Part shown: one piece after another, positions 21,530 through 21,635 of the stretch
How positions within the stretch are numbered: the stretch's first letter is position 1
How the letters are laid out: every line of letters begins with the position of its first letter
Assembly: GCA_964645155.1 (NCBI GenBank)
Contig: CAZYBG010000047.1
Location: 1-21,635 of the forward strand
Direction: 5' to 3'
DNA: 21,635 nt
From: CAZYBG01 sp964645155
Lineage (GTDB): Bacteria; Pseudomonadota; Alphaproteobacteria; Rhodobacterales; Rhodobacteraceae
Translations under genes and position numbers: made by a program
The notes under the pieces: generated by a model
Databases searched by the model: none
What the model saw: only the letters and a program-made list of their open reading frames with translations
Told to the model about the DNA's origin: nothing

Positions 21530-21635
21530 TCAGCCGCCCGACTGCGCCCGCCACTCCGCGAGGGCGGCATTGTCGTCGCCGTCCGCATCGGCCGCCGGCG
21601 CGGGCTGGGCGGCGCCCGGCCCGGCGGCCGCCCCG
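21530..21635 (-). CDS. C-terminal end of a minus-strand gene, possibly ccmE
   Basis: An open frame enters from the right edge and stops at 21530 (TGA). The 34 visible residues are Ala/Pro/Gly/Asp-rich with a short helix at the end, PAADADGDDNAALAEW then RAQSGG. This looks like a disordered C-terminal tail. The codon periodicity (G or C in third positions) and distance to ccmF suggest a real gene. In Rhodobacterales ccmE commonly precedes ccmF, which makes ccmE the first guess, but the tail itself carries no CcmE signature. Confidence 0.45.
   Translation of the reverse strand, partial: GAAAGPGAAQPAPAADADGDDNAALAEWRAQSGG

Noticed and set aside
1..21635. CRISPR arrays, insertion sequences, prophage, toxin-antitoxin or defence genes
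   Set aside because: None seen on either strand: no regularly spaced repeats, transposase, integrase or short gene pairs of that type.

Overview
The window is about 70% G+C by eye and gene-dense. Every gene I recognise points to an alphaproteobacterium of the Rhodobacterales (Rhodobacter/Paracoccus/Roseobacter group). The indicators are the order bamE | yceD-rpmF-plsX-fabH-ihfA-merR, a two-domain dCTP deaminase, a ComEC without a nuclease domain next to gltX-gltA, and System I cytochrome c maturation genes (ccmF-ccmH). It reads as ordinary chromosome. I see no transposase, integrase, phage gene, CRISPR array or plasmid function.

Layout. 1-3250: Entner-Doudoroff genes edd (5' end cut by the window) and eda, separated by an oppositely oriented alpha/beta hydrolase. 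3247-5013: a probable ornithine-lipid acyltransferase (olsB-like, -), msrB (+) and the outer-membrane assembly lipoprotein bamE (-). 5023-10116: a plus-strand block running yceD, an unrecognised exported protein, rpmF, plsX, fabH (ATGA overlap with plsX), ihfA and a MerR-type regulator. This block links ribosome assembly, phospholipid and fatty-acid initiation, and nucleoid control. 10193-10270: tRNA-Pro(GGG). 10326-13574: dcd-type deaminase converging with comEC. 13677-16449: gltX and gltA. 16468-21635 (-): a six-helix membrane protein of unknown function, a paaG-like isomerase, a DUF2087 protein, ccmH and ccmF (ATGA overlap), and the last ~34 codons of another gene, possibly ccmE.

Functional links. 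Edd and Eda form the two-step route from 6-phosphogluconate to pyruvate and glyceraldehyde-3-phosphate. PlsX and FabH divide acyl-ACP between phospholipid and fatty-acid synthesis, and OlsB also uses acyl-ACP. GltX charges tRNA-Glu and GltA opens the TCA cycle. CcmF and CcmH attach haem to apocytochromes c in the periplasm.

I found no convincing new multi-gene system. The points most worth a second look are small: the inverted hydrolase inside edd-eda, with a G-quadruplex-like leader and a 3 x 27-bp repeat that contains its start codon; a perfect DnaA box in the olsB/msrB promoter region; a GANTC site overlapping the ihfA -35 element; an unknown secreted, Cys-containing protein between yceD and rpmF; a change of expected neighbourhood at tRNA-Pro/dcd; and a hairpin plus GATAYTT-like element upstream of ccmF.
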